This document shows positions 47,691 to 55,972 of a stretch of 62,515 bases of DNA, piece by piece (the first letter of the stretch is position 1; each line of letters starts with the position of its first letter). Source of the stretch: Thermoleophilia bacterium (GTDB lineage Bacteria > Actinomycetota > Thermoleophilia > Gaiellales > Gaiellaceae). Under the pieces are notes generated by a model. That model saw only the letters and a program-made list of their open reading frames with translations. It searched no databases and was not told the origin of the DNA. Location: positions 1 to 62,515 of the forward strand of contig JAICPI010000008.1 in NCBI GenBank assembly GCA_025929895.1, read 5' to 3'. Made by a program: the position numbers and the translations under genes.

Positions 47691-48530
47691 CTAGCGATTG
47701 GTCGAACGCTCCCCGCAGAGACCGGGGCCGTCGCACGGAGAGCGGTCGGTGACCTCGACCTTCCGGTTTCCGTTCGAGTCCTTGTAGAGCCGGAACTTCA
47801 CCCAGGCGGTGTTGTTGGTGTAATCCGACTCCGTGAACACCCGGGCGTAGTTCGACGTCGAGACGAGGAAGTAGTCGTCGGCCTCGGGCACGCCGGTCAT
47901 GTCGAGCTGCTGGCCGACCGTCGACTGGTGGTACTGGTCGACCCAGCCGGACTGGATCCCCTGGTAGCTCGTGTAGCAGTCGAAGAAGGTTCGCTCGGCC
48001 GTCGGCGAGTTGTCGTCGAGCTTGTACCAGTCGATCAGGCAGAACGTCGTCTTGATCGACAGGCCGCCGACGACGGATCCTGTCGGGCTCCCCTTGCGCA
48101 CCTCGAACAGGGCGACGTCGCCGATGTGCCAGTGGTTGTGCGCGGGGTGGAACTCGAAGGTGCCCGTCGGGATGTTGCGCAGCACGTTGTAACAGGCGGT
48201 CACCTGCTTCGGCTGCTCTCCGCACTTGTAGTAGGCGTTCGAGTCCCGGATCTCCTGCACGGCCGTCGTAGTCGTCGTCGCGTCCGCCACCGGCGGATCC
48301 GGCCGCAGTGCCCAGGGTCCGGGCCCCGTGTTCGCGATTCCGTTGGCGAAGCGCAGCGTCTCTCTCTGGTGCTCGTTGACGAGTTGGAGGTGTGACGGCA
48401 CCACCGTCCGCATGTCCGGGTAGTGCGCGCTGAGATCTGTCGTCGTTCCGCCTCCGCGCCCGGCCGCCGCGACCCCGACGATCGCCAAGAGGCCGACGGC
48501 CCCCATGACCAACACGATCAGCTTCCGCAT
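47691..48530 (-). CDS. Exported lysyl-oxidase-like copper amine oxidase
   Basis: A 279-residue exported protein: signal peptide 1-23, then a lysyl oxidase domain at about 40-235. The copper ligands sit in HPAHNHWHIGD (H131, H133, H135). The cofactor pair that would form lysyl tyrosylquinone is recognisable: Lys160 in SIKTTFCLID and Tyr200 in SGWVDQY, matching the animal KASFC and DTY contexts. Lysyl oxidases deaminate lysine or other primary amines to aldehydes, releasing ammonia and peroxide. A GAGGAGAAG ribosome site precedes the ATG. It leads the run lysyl oxidase-gabT-like-potA-D-B-C, opposite a PucR regulator. Confidence 0.85.
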   Translation of the reverse strand: MRKLIVLVMGAVGLLAIVGVAAAGRGGGTTTDLSAHYPDMRTVVPSHLQLVNEHQRETLRFANGIANTGPGPWALRPDPPVADATTTTTAVQEIRDSNAYYKCGEQPKQVTACYNVLRNIPTGTFEFHPAHNHWHIGDVALFEVRKGSPTGSVVGGLSIKTTFCLIDWYKLDDNSPTAERTFFDCYTSYQGIQSGWVDQYHQSTVGQQLDMTGVPEADDYFLVSTSNYARVFTESDYTNNTAWVKFRLYKDSNGNRKVEVTDRSPCDGPGLCGERSTNR

Positions 48531-48557
48531 GACTTCTCCTCGGTGGACAACCGGCTG

Positions 48558-48586
48558 AGTGAAACACCCGGTGCAGAGCCGCTCAA
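48558..48586 (-). promoter_or_regulatory. Possible promoter of the lysyl-oxidase/pot operon
   Basis: On the minus strand TTGAGC (48581-48586) is 17 bases upstream of TTCACT (48558-48563). The start site would be near 48551, leaving about 20 bases of leader holding the ribosome site. Matches to consensus are moderate. Confidence 0.4.
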
Positions 48587-48643
48587 CGGCCGCGCGGGAC
48601 GAACGCCGGGAGCGGGTTTCGACTCGTGGGCCAAGGTCGGCGC

Positions 48644-48672
48644 TTGAAACGGCGAGCGTGAAGGCCTAGCTT
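48644..48672 (+). promoter_or_regulatory. Promoter of the PucR-type regulator
   Basis: TTGAAA (48644-48649), 17-base spacer, TAGCTT (48667-48672). The start site would fall near 48679, about 10 bases before the ATG at 48689. It shares the 158-base divergent region with the amine operon promoter. Confidence 0.6.
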
Positions 48673-48688
48673 GTGCCTCCGCGTCGAA

Positions 48689-50140
48689 ATGCTCACCGTC
48701 GAGGAGATCACGCAGATCGCCGGCCTGGACCTCGAGGTCGCCGCAGGCGCGGGCGGGCTGGCGCACGAGGTCGGCTGGGTCCACGTCTCGGAGCTCGCCG
48801 ACCCGACGCCGTTCCTCGAGGGTCGCGAGTTCCTGCTCACGACCGGCCTCGGGCTCGGCATCGAGCCCGACGAGCAGCGGTCCTACGTGCGCCGGCTGGC
48901 GGGTCACGGGCTGGCGGGCCTCGGCGTCGGCGTGGGCTTCGGGTTCACCGAGATCCCGCCCGCGGTCGTCGACGAGGCCGACCGGCTGGGCTTCCCGATC
49001 GTCGCCGTCCCGTACGAGGTGCCGTTCGTGGCGATCACGAAGGCCGTGTACCGGCAGCTCGCGAACGAGCAGCTCGCGCACCTGACGCGGGCGCTCACCG
49101 TGCACGAGCAGCTCGCCGACGCCGTGCTCGAGGGCCGCGGCCTCCAGACGCTCCTCTCGATCGTCTGCAACCACCTGGGCTGCAGCCTCGCGCTCGTCGA
49201 CGACGCCGGGCGCGTCGTGGCGGAGCGGCACAGCGGCAAGCGCGTCTCGTTCGATGGCGCGCTCGAGCTTCCGGTCGCGCTGCACGACGAGACGGCGATG
49301 CTGAAGGCGGCGAGGGACGGACGAGGGTTCGAGGAGTACGACCTGCTCGTGCTCCACCACGGCCAGACCGCGCTCGCTTTCGAGCTGTCGCGGCGCCGTG
49401 CGGTCGGCGCGGCCGAGCTGCGTCTCGCGGGCGACCTGCTCGAGGACCTCGAGGTGGGGAGGATCGAGGAGCGCGAGGCCGGCCGCCGCATGACCGCGTT
49501 CGGGCTCGACCCGGAGGCGGGGTACGCCGCCTTTCTCGCGCTCCCGAGCAACGGCAGCGGGACTGAGCGCCTCCGACACGACCTCGCCGCCGAGCTCGAC
49601 CGCAGGGGCCGCGCGCACCTCTCCACCGCGCGCCTCGACCGGGCCGAGTTCCTCGTCACGGTCGAGAGCGAGGAGGACGCGCTCGACCTCGCGGGTCAGC
49701 TGCTCGCCGCGACCGAGGGGATGCGGATCGCGGTCGGGCGACCCGGGCGCGGGCGCGCGCTCGGCCGGAGCCTGCTCGAGGCGCGCGCCGCGCTCGACAC
49801 GGGCGGCGCGCCGGTCGTCTCGTACCGTGACCTCGGCTCGCTGGAGCTCCTGCTCGGGCTCACGGACGCCTCGCTGGAAGCGTTCGTCGCGCGCGTGCTC
49901 GGCTCGGTGTCGGGCAACGCGCGCCTGCTCGAGTCGCTGACCGCGCTGCTCGAGGCCGGCGGCCGCTGGACCGACGCCGCCGGGCGGCTCGGGATCCACC
50001 GGCACACGCTCCGCTACCGCATGGACCGCCTCCGCGAGCAGACCGGCCGCCACCCCGACGACCCGAAGGACCAGATGGAGCTCTGGCTCGCGGTCAAGGC
50101 GCACCAGGCCCTCGAGGCGCGCCGCGCGCGGCTCGCCTAG
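48689..50140 (+). CDS. PucR/CdaR-type transcriptional regulator
   Basis: A 483-residue regulator. The N-terminal purine-catabolism domain (about 1-125) begins LTVEEITQIAGLDLEVAAGA and contains SELADPTPFLEGREFLLTTG. The middle is a GGDEF-like/PucR linker region. The C-terminal helix-turn-helix (about 415-475) reads LGIHRHTLRYRMDRLREQTG. PucR-type proteins sense nitrogen compounds; several control amine or GABA use. It is divergent from the lysyl-oxidase/gabT/pot operon, which is its most likely target. The stop shares CTAG with the FAD oxidase gene. Confidence 0.9.
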   Translation: MLTVEEITQIAGLDLEVAAGAGGLAHEVGWVHVSELADPTPFLEGREFLLTTGLGLGIEPDEQRSYVRRLAGHGLAGLGVGVGFGFTEIPPAVVDEADRLGFPIVAVPYEVPFVAITKAVYRQLANEQLAHLTRALTVHEQLADAVLEGRGLQTLLSIVCNHLGCSLALVDDAGRVVAERHSGKRVSFDGALELPVALHDETAMLKAARDGRGFEEYDLLVLHHGQTALAFELSRRRAVGAAELRLAGDLLEDLEVGRIEEREAGRRMTAFGLDPEAGYAAFLALPSNGSGTERLRHDLAAELDRRGRAHLSTARLDRAEFLVTVESEEDALDLAGQLLAATEGMRIAVGRPGRGRALGRSLLEARAALDTGGAPVVSYRDLGSLELLLGLTDASLEAFVARVLGSVSGNARLLESLTALLEAGGRWTDAAGRLGIHRHTLRYRMDRLREQTGRHPDDPKDQMELWLAVKAHQALEARRARLA

Positions 50141-51444
50141 CGCAGCCCCAGGCGCGTTCCGGTCAGCCGGGGAAGCAGTGCGCCGGCGCGCGCGGCGAGC
50201 GGCGCGCGCCGACCTTCCTCGTCGGCCTGCTCGAGCGCGAGCACCGACGCGCGCACGACCCTCCCGCCGAGGCTCTTCAGCGGCTCCGGCGGGAGCGCCC
50301 GCACGCGGCGGTTCACGAGCGGAAGGCGCGACCACTCGTCGTCCGCATCGAGCGCGAGCGACGCGAGCGCCTGCGCCGCGAGCCACGACGGCCCGACCCC
50401 GTTGCCGGTGAACCCCGCCGCGTAGTGGATGCGCCCGCGCGAGCCGACGTTCGGCAGGCGGTCGGCGGAGACGTCGATCGGCCCGCCCCAGTCGCGCTCG
50501 ATCCGCACGTCGCCGAGCGTGGGCAGCAGCCGGCGCAGGCCACGCTCCGCGTGCGCCCGCGTTCCCCCCGCGCTCCCCATCAGGACGCGACCGTCGTTCG
50601 TCGTGCGGAAGTAGTGCAGGAACATGCGGCCGTCGGCGATCGCCTCGCCGCCCGTCCACCCGAGCTCGTCGAGCGCGCCGGGCGCAGGCTCGGTGAGCAC
50701 GACGTAGGAGCTGAACTCCGCCAGCCGCCGCGCGAGCGGCCGCCACCGCGCCAGCGCAGCGTTCGTGGCGAGCACGACGTCGCGCGCGCGCACCAGGCCC
50801 CCGGGCGTCTCGACGCCCCCCTCGCTCACGCGCGTCGCCGGCGTTCCCTCGTAGAGCTCGACGCCGGCTTCGAGCGCGTGCCGCCTGAGCGCGACGGCGA
50901 GCCGGGCTGGCTGCACCGTGGCTCCGTCCCGGAAGAGCACGCCGCGCCCGAAGACGGGGGAGGCGCAGCGCCGGGCGACAGCGTCGGCGCTCAGCGGCGT
51001 CGCCTCGTCGGGTACGCCAAGCTCCCGGGCCGCCGCGACGGCGCGGTCGAGGGCTCGCGCCTGCGCCGCGGTCGCCGCGACCTCGAGCAACCCGCACTCC
51101 CGGAGCCACACGTCGTCGCCGAGCTCGCGGACGGCGGGGACGATCGCGTCGCCCGCGCGCGCGAGCAGGAGCGCGTCGTCCGCGCCCAGGCGGTCGCGCA
51201 GCCACGGAAGCATGCTCCAGTAGCCGTGCAGAAAGCCGCCGTTCCGGCCGCTCGGGCCGTGACCGCAGCGCTCGGCCTCGACGAGGACGACGCGGCGGTC
51301 GGGGTCGCGCCGGCGCAGCGTGAGCGCGGTCCAGAGCCCCACGTACCCGCCGCCGACGACGACGACGTCGGTCTCGACGTCGCGCGCGAGCGAGGCCGCC
51401 GCGGCCGGCGCGCCGGCTTCCTCGATCCACCACGGGGTTGACAC
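50137..51444 (-). CDS. FAD-dependent amine oxidase of the DAO family (PuuB-like)
   Basis: A 435-residue DAO-family flavoprotein. The FAD loop is VVVVGGGYVGLWTALTLRRR with the following acidic VEAE, then GPSGRNGGFLHGYW, a motif seen in gamma-glutamylputrescine oxidase-like proteins. The C-terminal FAD segment HYAAGFTGNGVGPSWLAAQA is intact. It oxidises a primary or secondary amine; glutamylated putrescine or a sugar-amine are options. The GTG at 51442-51444 is favoured, a second GTG four codons earlier being possible. It is divergent from the XRE-cupin regulator, like puuB near puuR in enterobacteria. Confidence 0.82.
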   Translation of the reverse strand: MSTPWWIEEAGAPAAAASLARDVETDVVVVGGGYVGLWTALTLRRRDPDRRVVLVEAERCGHGPSGRNGGFLHGYWSMLPWLRDRLGADDALLLARAGDAIVPAVRELGDDVWLRECGLLEVAATAAQARALDRAVAAARELGVPDEATPLSADAVARRCASPVFGRGVLFRDGATVQPARLAVALRRHALEAGVELYEGTPATRVSEGGVETPGGLVRARDVVLATNAALARWRPLARRLAEFSSYVVLTEPAPGALDELGWTGGEAIADGRMFLHYFRTTNDGRVLMGSAGGTRAHAERGLRRLLPTLGDVRIERDWGGPIDVSADRLPNVGSRGRIHYAAGFTGNGVGPSWLAAQALASLALDADDEWSRLPLVNRRVRALPPEPLKSLGGRVVRASVLALEQADEEGRRAPLAARAGALLPRLTGTRLGLR

Positions 51445-51467
51445 CGTCGCGCCCACCGTCGTACGCT
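51438..51467 (+). promoter_or_regulatory. Sigma-70-type promoter of the XRE-cupin/potABCD operon
   Basis: TTGACA (51438-51443), 18-base spacer, TACGCT (51462-51467): the best two-hexamer promoter in the window. The start site would be near 51474, 40 bases before the ATG. It overlaps the start codon of the divergent FAD oxidase gene. Confidence 0.7.
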
Positions 51468-51514
51468 CGCCTGCAGCGGACTTTCGTGCCACTTCAGATG
51501 ACTTTAACCGGTTG

Positions 51515-52090
51515 ATGTCCGAGAGCGTCAGCGTCGCGGACGGCTCCGTCGACGTCGGCGATCGTCTGCGCGCGATCCGGCAGCTTCGCCGCAAGACGCT
51601 CCGCGAGGTGGCCGAGCGGGCGGGACTGAGCGAGAGCTTCCTCAGCCAGGTCGAGCGCGGCCGGACGAGCGTCAGCATCTCGTCGCTCCAACGGATCGCG
51701 GCCGCGCTCGGGATCGACGTCTCCGACGTCTTCGCGCGCGACGGCGCGGGCACCCCGCGCGTCGTCCACCGCGGCGAGCGGGAGCTCGTGAGCTTCGGCA
51801 GCAAGGCGCGGAAGGCGCTGCTGACGCCGAAGCCGTTCCACTCGGTCGAGGTCGTCGCGGCCGAGTTCGAGCCGGGTGGGACGACGGGCGACGAGCCCTA
51901 CGCGCACGGCGACTCGGAGGAGGTCTTCTTCGTCCTCTCCGGCACGGTCGAGCTCGACCTCGACGGCGAGACGTACGAGCTCGGCCCCGGCGACAGCGCG
52001 CAGTACCGCAGCTCGACGCTCCACCGGGTTCGCAACGGCGGGGCAGAGCGCGCCGAGGTCCTCTTCGTGATCAGCCCGCCGAGCTACTGA
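51515..52090 (+). CDS. XRE-cupin transcriptional regulator, PuuR-like
   Basis: A 191-residue regulator. The helix-turn-helix (about 16-70) reads LRAIRQLRRKTLREVAERAG followed by SESFLSQVERGRTSVSISSL. The cupin (about 115-185) has GDEPYAHGDSEEVFFVLSG and LGPGDSAQYRSSTLHRVRN, with two to three histidine/glutamate metal positions kept. Architecture and context match PuuR, which represses putrescine use and is released by the amine. It is the first gene of an operon with the third PotABCD set, a glycosyltransferase, a kinase and a SIS protein. TGATG coupling to potA. Confidence 0.9.
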   Translation: MSESVSVADGSVDVGDRLRAIRQLRRKTLREVAERAGLSESFLSQVERGRTSVSISSLQRIAAALGIDVSDVFARDGAGTPRVVHRGERELVSFGSKARKALLTPKPFHSVEVVAAEFEPGGTTGDEPYAHGDSEEVFFVLSGTVELDLDGETYELGPGDSAQYRSSTLHRVRNGGAERAEVLFVISPPSY

Positions 52091-53097
52091 TGAGCGCCGA
52101 GACCGACGTCGAGCTGCGTGGGGTGACCAAGCGCTTCGAGGACGTCGTGGCGGTCGACGGGCTCGACCTGACGATCCGCCGCGGGGAGTTCCTCTCGCTG
52201 CTCGGCCCGTCCGGCTGCGGCAAGACCACGACGCTCCGGCTGATCGCCGGGTTCGAGCAGCCGGACGAGGGCGAGCTGCTGATCGGCGGCCGTGACGTCG
52301 CGGGGCTGCCGCCCTACAAGCGTGACGTCAACACCGTCTTCCAGTCGTACGCGCTCTTCCCGCACATGACCGTCCTCGACAACGTCGCCTACGGGCTGAA
52401 GCAGCGTGGCCTGCGCGGGGCGAAGCGCGAGCAGAAGGCGCGCGAGGCGCTCGAGCTCGTCCGGCTCCCGCAGCTCGCCGTGCGCAAGCCCCGGCAGCTC
52501 TCGGGCGGGCAGCAGCAGCGCGTCGCGCTCGCGCGGGCGCTCGTGATGGAGCCGCGCGTGCTCCTGCTCGACGAGCCGCTCGGCGCGCTGGACCTGAAGG
52601 TGCGGAAGGAGCTCCAGATCGAGCTCAAGCGGATCCAGTCGCAGGTCGGGATCACCTTCGTCTACGTGACGCACGACCAGGAAGAGGCGCTCGCGATGTC
52701 GGACCGCGTGGTCGTGATGAACGTCGGGCGGATCGAGCAGCTCGGGAGCCCGCGGGAGGTCTACGACGCGCCGGCGACGCGCTTCGTCGCCGACTTCATC
52801 GGCGACACGAACTTCATCGAGCGGGACGGCGCGACCTTCGCCGTGCGCCCGGAGCGAATCTCGATCTCCCGCAACGGCGCCGCCGGCCTCGGCGGCGAGG
52901 TCGTCACGGCGATGGTGGTCGGGCCCGCGATGCAATGCCTGGTGAGAACGGACGACGGACAGGAGGTGCTCGTACGACAGCAGCGGCAAGGGCTGGACGA
53001 AGACGACGCGCCGCGTGAGGGCGAGCGTGTCGTGCTGACCTGGGCCGAAGACGCGGCCCTGCCCCTCACGACCTACCCCACAGGAGGGACCGGATGA
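52090..53097 (+). CDS. potA: Polyamine-type ABC transporter ATPase, PotA-like (set 3)
   Basis: A 335-residue ATPase. Walker A GPSGCGKTTTLRLIAGF, Q-loop NTVFQSYALFPHMTVLDN, signature LSGGQQQRVALARAL, Walker B VLLLDEPLGALD, H-switch VTHDQEEAL; the TOBE part at the end is short. The ATG shares one base with the regulator stop. The end overlaps potD by 4 bases. Confidence 0.93.
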   Translation: MSAETDVELRGVTKRFEDVVAVDGLDLTIRRGEFLSLLGPSGCGKTTTLRLIAGFEQPDEGELLIGGRDVAGLPPYKRDVNTVFQSYALFPHMTVLDNVAYGLKQRGLRGAKREQKAREALELVRLPQLAVRKPRQLSGGQQQRVALARALVMEPRVLLLDEPLGALDLKVRKELQIELKRIQSQVGITFVYVTHDQEEALAMSDRVVVMNVGRIEQLGSPREVYDAPATRFVADFIGDTNFIERDGATFAVRPERISISRNGAAGLGGEVVTAMVVGPAMQCLVRTDDGQEVLVRQQRQGLDEDDAPREGERVVLTWAEDAALPLTTYPTGGTG

Positions 53098-54242
53098 GCC
53101 AGAAGCTCTGGGATTGGGAACGGACGTACGATCGCAAGGGGTTCGTCGCGATCAGCGCGATGACGGCCTTCCTCGCGGCGTGCGGGGGGAGCACGACCGC
53201 CGAGGAGGACGCGGCGGAGACGACCGGCGGCACGACGACGGGCGCCGCCCAGGCGCCGCAGGCCAGCGGCACGCTCTCGTACTACAACTGGGCCGACTAC
53301 GTGAACCCCGAGACGTACACGAAGTTCACGGCGGACACGTCGGTCAAGGTCCGCAAGGACTTCTACGCGTCGAACGAGGACCTCCAGGCCAAGCTCCAGG
53401 CCGGCGCGCGCGGCTACGACCTGATCGTGCCGACCGGCTACATGGTGCAGATCCTCGCCGACGCGAACCTGCTCGAGCCGATCGACTGGTCGATGCTCCC
53501 GAACGTGCAGGAGAACCTCGACTCGAAGTTCCGCAAGCTCCCGTTCGACCCGCAGGACCAGTGGTCGGTCCCGAAGGACTGGGGGACGACCGGGTTCGTG
53601 TACCGCACAGACCTCGTGTCGGAGAAGCCGACGTCGTGGGCGGAGTTCTACGAGCTCACGAAGGGCAAGTACTCGAAGAAGGTCACGGTGCTCGACGGCA
53701 TCCCCGAGGTCGTCGGCTCGGCGCTCGTGATGCTCGGCTACTCGTACAACAGCGACGACGAGGGCGAGCTGGACGAGGCCCGCGACGCGCTGCTCGAGCT
53801 GAAGCCGCACGTCCTCGCGATCACGTCGACCGAGTACAAGCAGATGGTGATCGACGGGAAGGCAGTGATGGCGCTCGGCTGGAACGGCGACGGTGCGGCG
53901 GTCGCCGCGGAGAAGCCGGCCGAGTACGTGGTGCCCGAAGAGGGCGGCGAGTTCTGGGTCGACTCGTACTCGATCCCGGTCGGTGCCAAGAACCCGACGG
54001 CCGCGCACGCGTGGATCAACTACTGCTACGACCCCGAGATCAACTCGCTCGAGACGGCGTACACGTACTACGGCTCGCCGCTCAAGCGCGACACGCTCGA
54101 GGGAGTGATGGACCCGGAGATCCTTGCGAATACCGACGTGTTCCCCGCCGACGACACGCTCACGAAGCTCGAGCCGAACAACGTCTCGCCGAAGGGGACG
54201 CAGCTCCGGGACCGCATCTGGACGGAGTTCAAGTCCGCTTGA
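53094..54242 (+). CDS. potD: Polyamine-type solute-binding lipoprotein, PotD-like (set 3)
   Basis: A 382-residue lipoprotein. The signal region is odd: a polar start (MSQKLWDWERTYDRKGF) and only a short hydrophobic part before FLAAC. The mature domain has GTLSYYNWADYVNPETYTKF, LQAGARGYDLIVPTGYMVQI, and VPKDWGTTGFVYRTDLVSEK, closely following PotD/PotF. The stop abuts the potB start. The exact ligand cannot be read from sequence; the downstream sugar genes raise the possibility of a glycosylated amine. Confidence 0.9.
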   Translation: MSQKLWDWERTYDRKGFVAISAMTAFLAACGGSTTAEEDAAETTGGTTTGAAQAPQASGTLSYYNWADYVNPETYTKFTADTSVKVRKDFYASNEDLQAKLQAGARGYDLIVPTGYMVQILADANLLEPIDWSMLPNVQENLDSKFRKLPFDPQDQWSVPKDWGTTGFVYRTDLVSEKPTSWAEFYELTKGKYSKKVTVLDGIPEVVGSALVMLGYSYNSDDEGELDEARDALLELKPHVLAITSTEYKQMVIDGKAVMALGWNGDGAAVAAEKPAEYVVPEEGGEFWVDSYSIPVGAKNPTAAHAWINYCYDPEINSLETAYTYYGSPLKRDTLEGVMDPEILANTDVFPADDTLTKLEPNNVSPKGTQLRDRIWTEFKSA

Positions 54243-55148
54243 GTGGCCGTCGAGGCTAGTTCCCTCTCGGCCAGGCGCCGGCGCGGAGCGATCCGCGCCG
54301 GCGCTGGCGGCCCCCGCTACCCCGGCTGGCTCGCCCTGCCGGCGGTCGCGTGGTATGCCCTCTTCTTCCTCGCGCCGCTGTCGATCATGGCGGTCTTCAG
54401 CGTGGCGACGCGCGTCGGCTTCACCGAGATCGTCTACTCGTTCGACCTTGACAACTTCCGCTACCTCTGGGACCCGCTCTACGGCCGCGTCTTCCTGCGC
54501 ACGCTCGGCCTCGCGTTCTTCGGGACGATCGCGACGCTGCTCGTCGGCTTCCCCGTGGCGTACTACCTCGCGCGCTACGCGCGGCGGAGGACGCTGCTGC
54601 TCCTGCTGATCGTCGTCCCGTTCTGGACGAGCTTCCTGATCCGCACGTACTCGTGGCTGATCATCCTCGACCGCGACTTCCCGGTCTTCCGCGCCCTGCG
54701 CTCGATCGGCGTGCTGCCCGAGGACCTCCAGATCCTCTACACGAGCAAGGCCGTCTACATCGGCGTCGTCTACAACTACCTGCCGCTGATGATCCTGCCG
54801 CTCTACGCGGCGCTCGAGCGGATGGACTGGTCGCTCGTCGAGGCGGCGCAGGACCTCGGCGACAGCGCGCTGCGCGCGTTCAGGCGCGTGACGCTTCCGC
54901 TCGTGGTGCCGGGGATCGCGGCCGGCTCGCTGCTCGTGTTCATTCCGCTGATGGGCGAGTTCCTGATCCCGGTCATCCTCGGCGGCGACCTGACGGTGTA
55001 CGCCGGGAACCTGATCGGCCAGCAGTTCCTGACCGCCCGCGACTGGCCGTTCGGCGCAGCGATCGCCATGGTCGTGATCGCGGCGATGACGGTGCTCGTG
55101 CTCGCGTACGCGCGGCTCGTCGGCGGGGAGGAGCAGCATGGCCGGTAA
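54243..55148 (+). CDS. potB: Polyamine-type ABC transporter permease, PotB-like (set 3)
   Basis: A 301-residue permease. After a basic head, the first helix (LALPAVAWYALFFLAPLSIM) and the EAA loop VEAAQDLGDSALRAFRRVTL, followed by VPGIAAGSLLVFIPLMGEFL, mark PotB. The GTG start is flush against the potD stop. The end overlaps potC by 11 bases. Confidence 0.91.
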   Translation: MAVEASSLSARRRRGAIRAGAGGPRYPGWLALPAVAWYALFFLAPLSIMAVFSVATRVGFTEIVYSFDLDNFRYLWDPLYGRVFLRTLGLAFFGTIATLLVGFPVAYYLARYARRRTLLLLLIVVPFWTSFLIRTYSWLIILDRDFPVFRALRSIGVLPEDLQILYTSKAVYIGVVYNYLPLMILPLYAALERMDWSLVEAAQDLGDSALRAFRRVTLPLVVPGIAAGSLLVFIPLMGEFLIPVILGGDLTVYAGNLIGQQFLTARDWPFGAAIAMVVIAAMTVLVLAYARLVGGEEQHGR

Positions 55149-55962
55149 GCGCGCGCTCGGCGCCTGGACGGCGCTCGTCTACCTCTTCCTGTACGCGCCG
55201 ATCGTCGTCGTGATCGTCTACGCGTTCAACGGCGGCCGGCAGGTGCTCAACTGGGGCGGGTTCTCGACGAAGTGGTTCGGCGCTGCGCTCGACGACCCGA
55301 CGATCACGGAGCCCTTCACGAACAGCCTGCTCGTCGCGGCGGGCAACGCGGTGATCGCGTGCGTCCTCGGGACGGCCCTGGCGCTCGCGCTGCCCCGCAT
55401 GCGCCCGTGGCTGCGGCTGCCGCTCGACGCGCTCGTGTACATGACCCTCGTCACGCCGGAGATCGTGTTCGGCATCTCGGCGCTGATCTTCTTCGTCCAG
55501 GCGGGGAACTGGCTCGGGCTCGGCTCGATCCTCGGCCTGAAGACGATCCTGATCGCGCACGTCGTCTTCAACGCGTCCGTGGTCGCGCTGATCGTGCGCG
55601 CCCGCTTCGTCGGGATGGGGCAGACGCTGGAGGAGGCGAGCTACGACCTCGGCGCCGGGCGGGTCGCGACCTTTCGGCAGGTGACGCTGCCCGCGCTCGC
55701 GCCCGCGGTCCTCGCCGGCGGCCTGCTCGCGTTCACGTTCTCCTTCGACGACTTCATCACCTCGTTCTTCGTCTCCGGCGCGGGGTCGACGACGCTCCCC
55801 CTGCGGATCTTCTCGTCGCTTCGCTTCGGCGTCTCGCCGATCATCAACGCGGCCGCCGTGATGATCCTCGCGGTCACGCTCGCGGCTGTCGTGCTCGCCT
55901 ACCTCGTCCTGCGACGCAGCGAGCAGGGGCGGCGCCGCGCGACCCCCGTTCCCGGTCTCTAG
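55138..55962 (+). CDS. potC: Polyamine-type ABC transporter permease, PotC-like (set 3)
   Basis: A 274-residue permease with six helices. The first is ALVYLFLYAPIVVVIVYAFN; the EAA loop is EEASYDLGAGRVATFRQVTL, followed by FTFSFDDFITSFFVSGAGST. All features fit PotC. The ATG lies inside the end of potB. Eleven bases after its stop the glycosyltransferase gene begins. Confidence 0.91.
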   Translation: MAGKRALGAWTALVYLFLYAPIVVVIVYAFNGGRQVLNWGGFSTKWFGAALDDPTITEPFTNSLLVAAGNAVIACVLGTALALALPRMRPWLRLPLDALVYMTLVTPEIVFGISALIFFVQAGNWLGLGSILGLKTILIAHVVFNASVVALIVRARFVGMGQTLEEASYDLGAGRVATFRQVTLPALAPAVLAGGLLAFTFSFDDFITSFFVSGAGSTTLPLRIFSSLRFGVSPIINAAAVMILAVTLAAVVLAYLVLRRSEQGRRRATPVPGL

Positions 55963-55972
55963 AGAGGAGCCA

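Noticed and set aside
53094-53130. A missing signal peptide in PotD of set 3
   Set aside because: The hydrophobic stretch is short, but a LAAC lipobox follows it, and the other two PotD proteins have the same layout; a later start would remove the lipobox.
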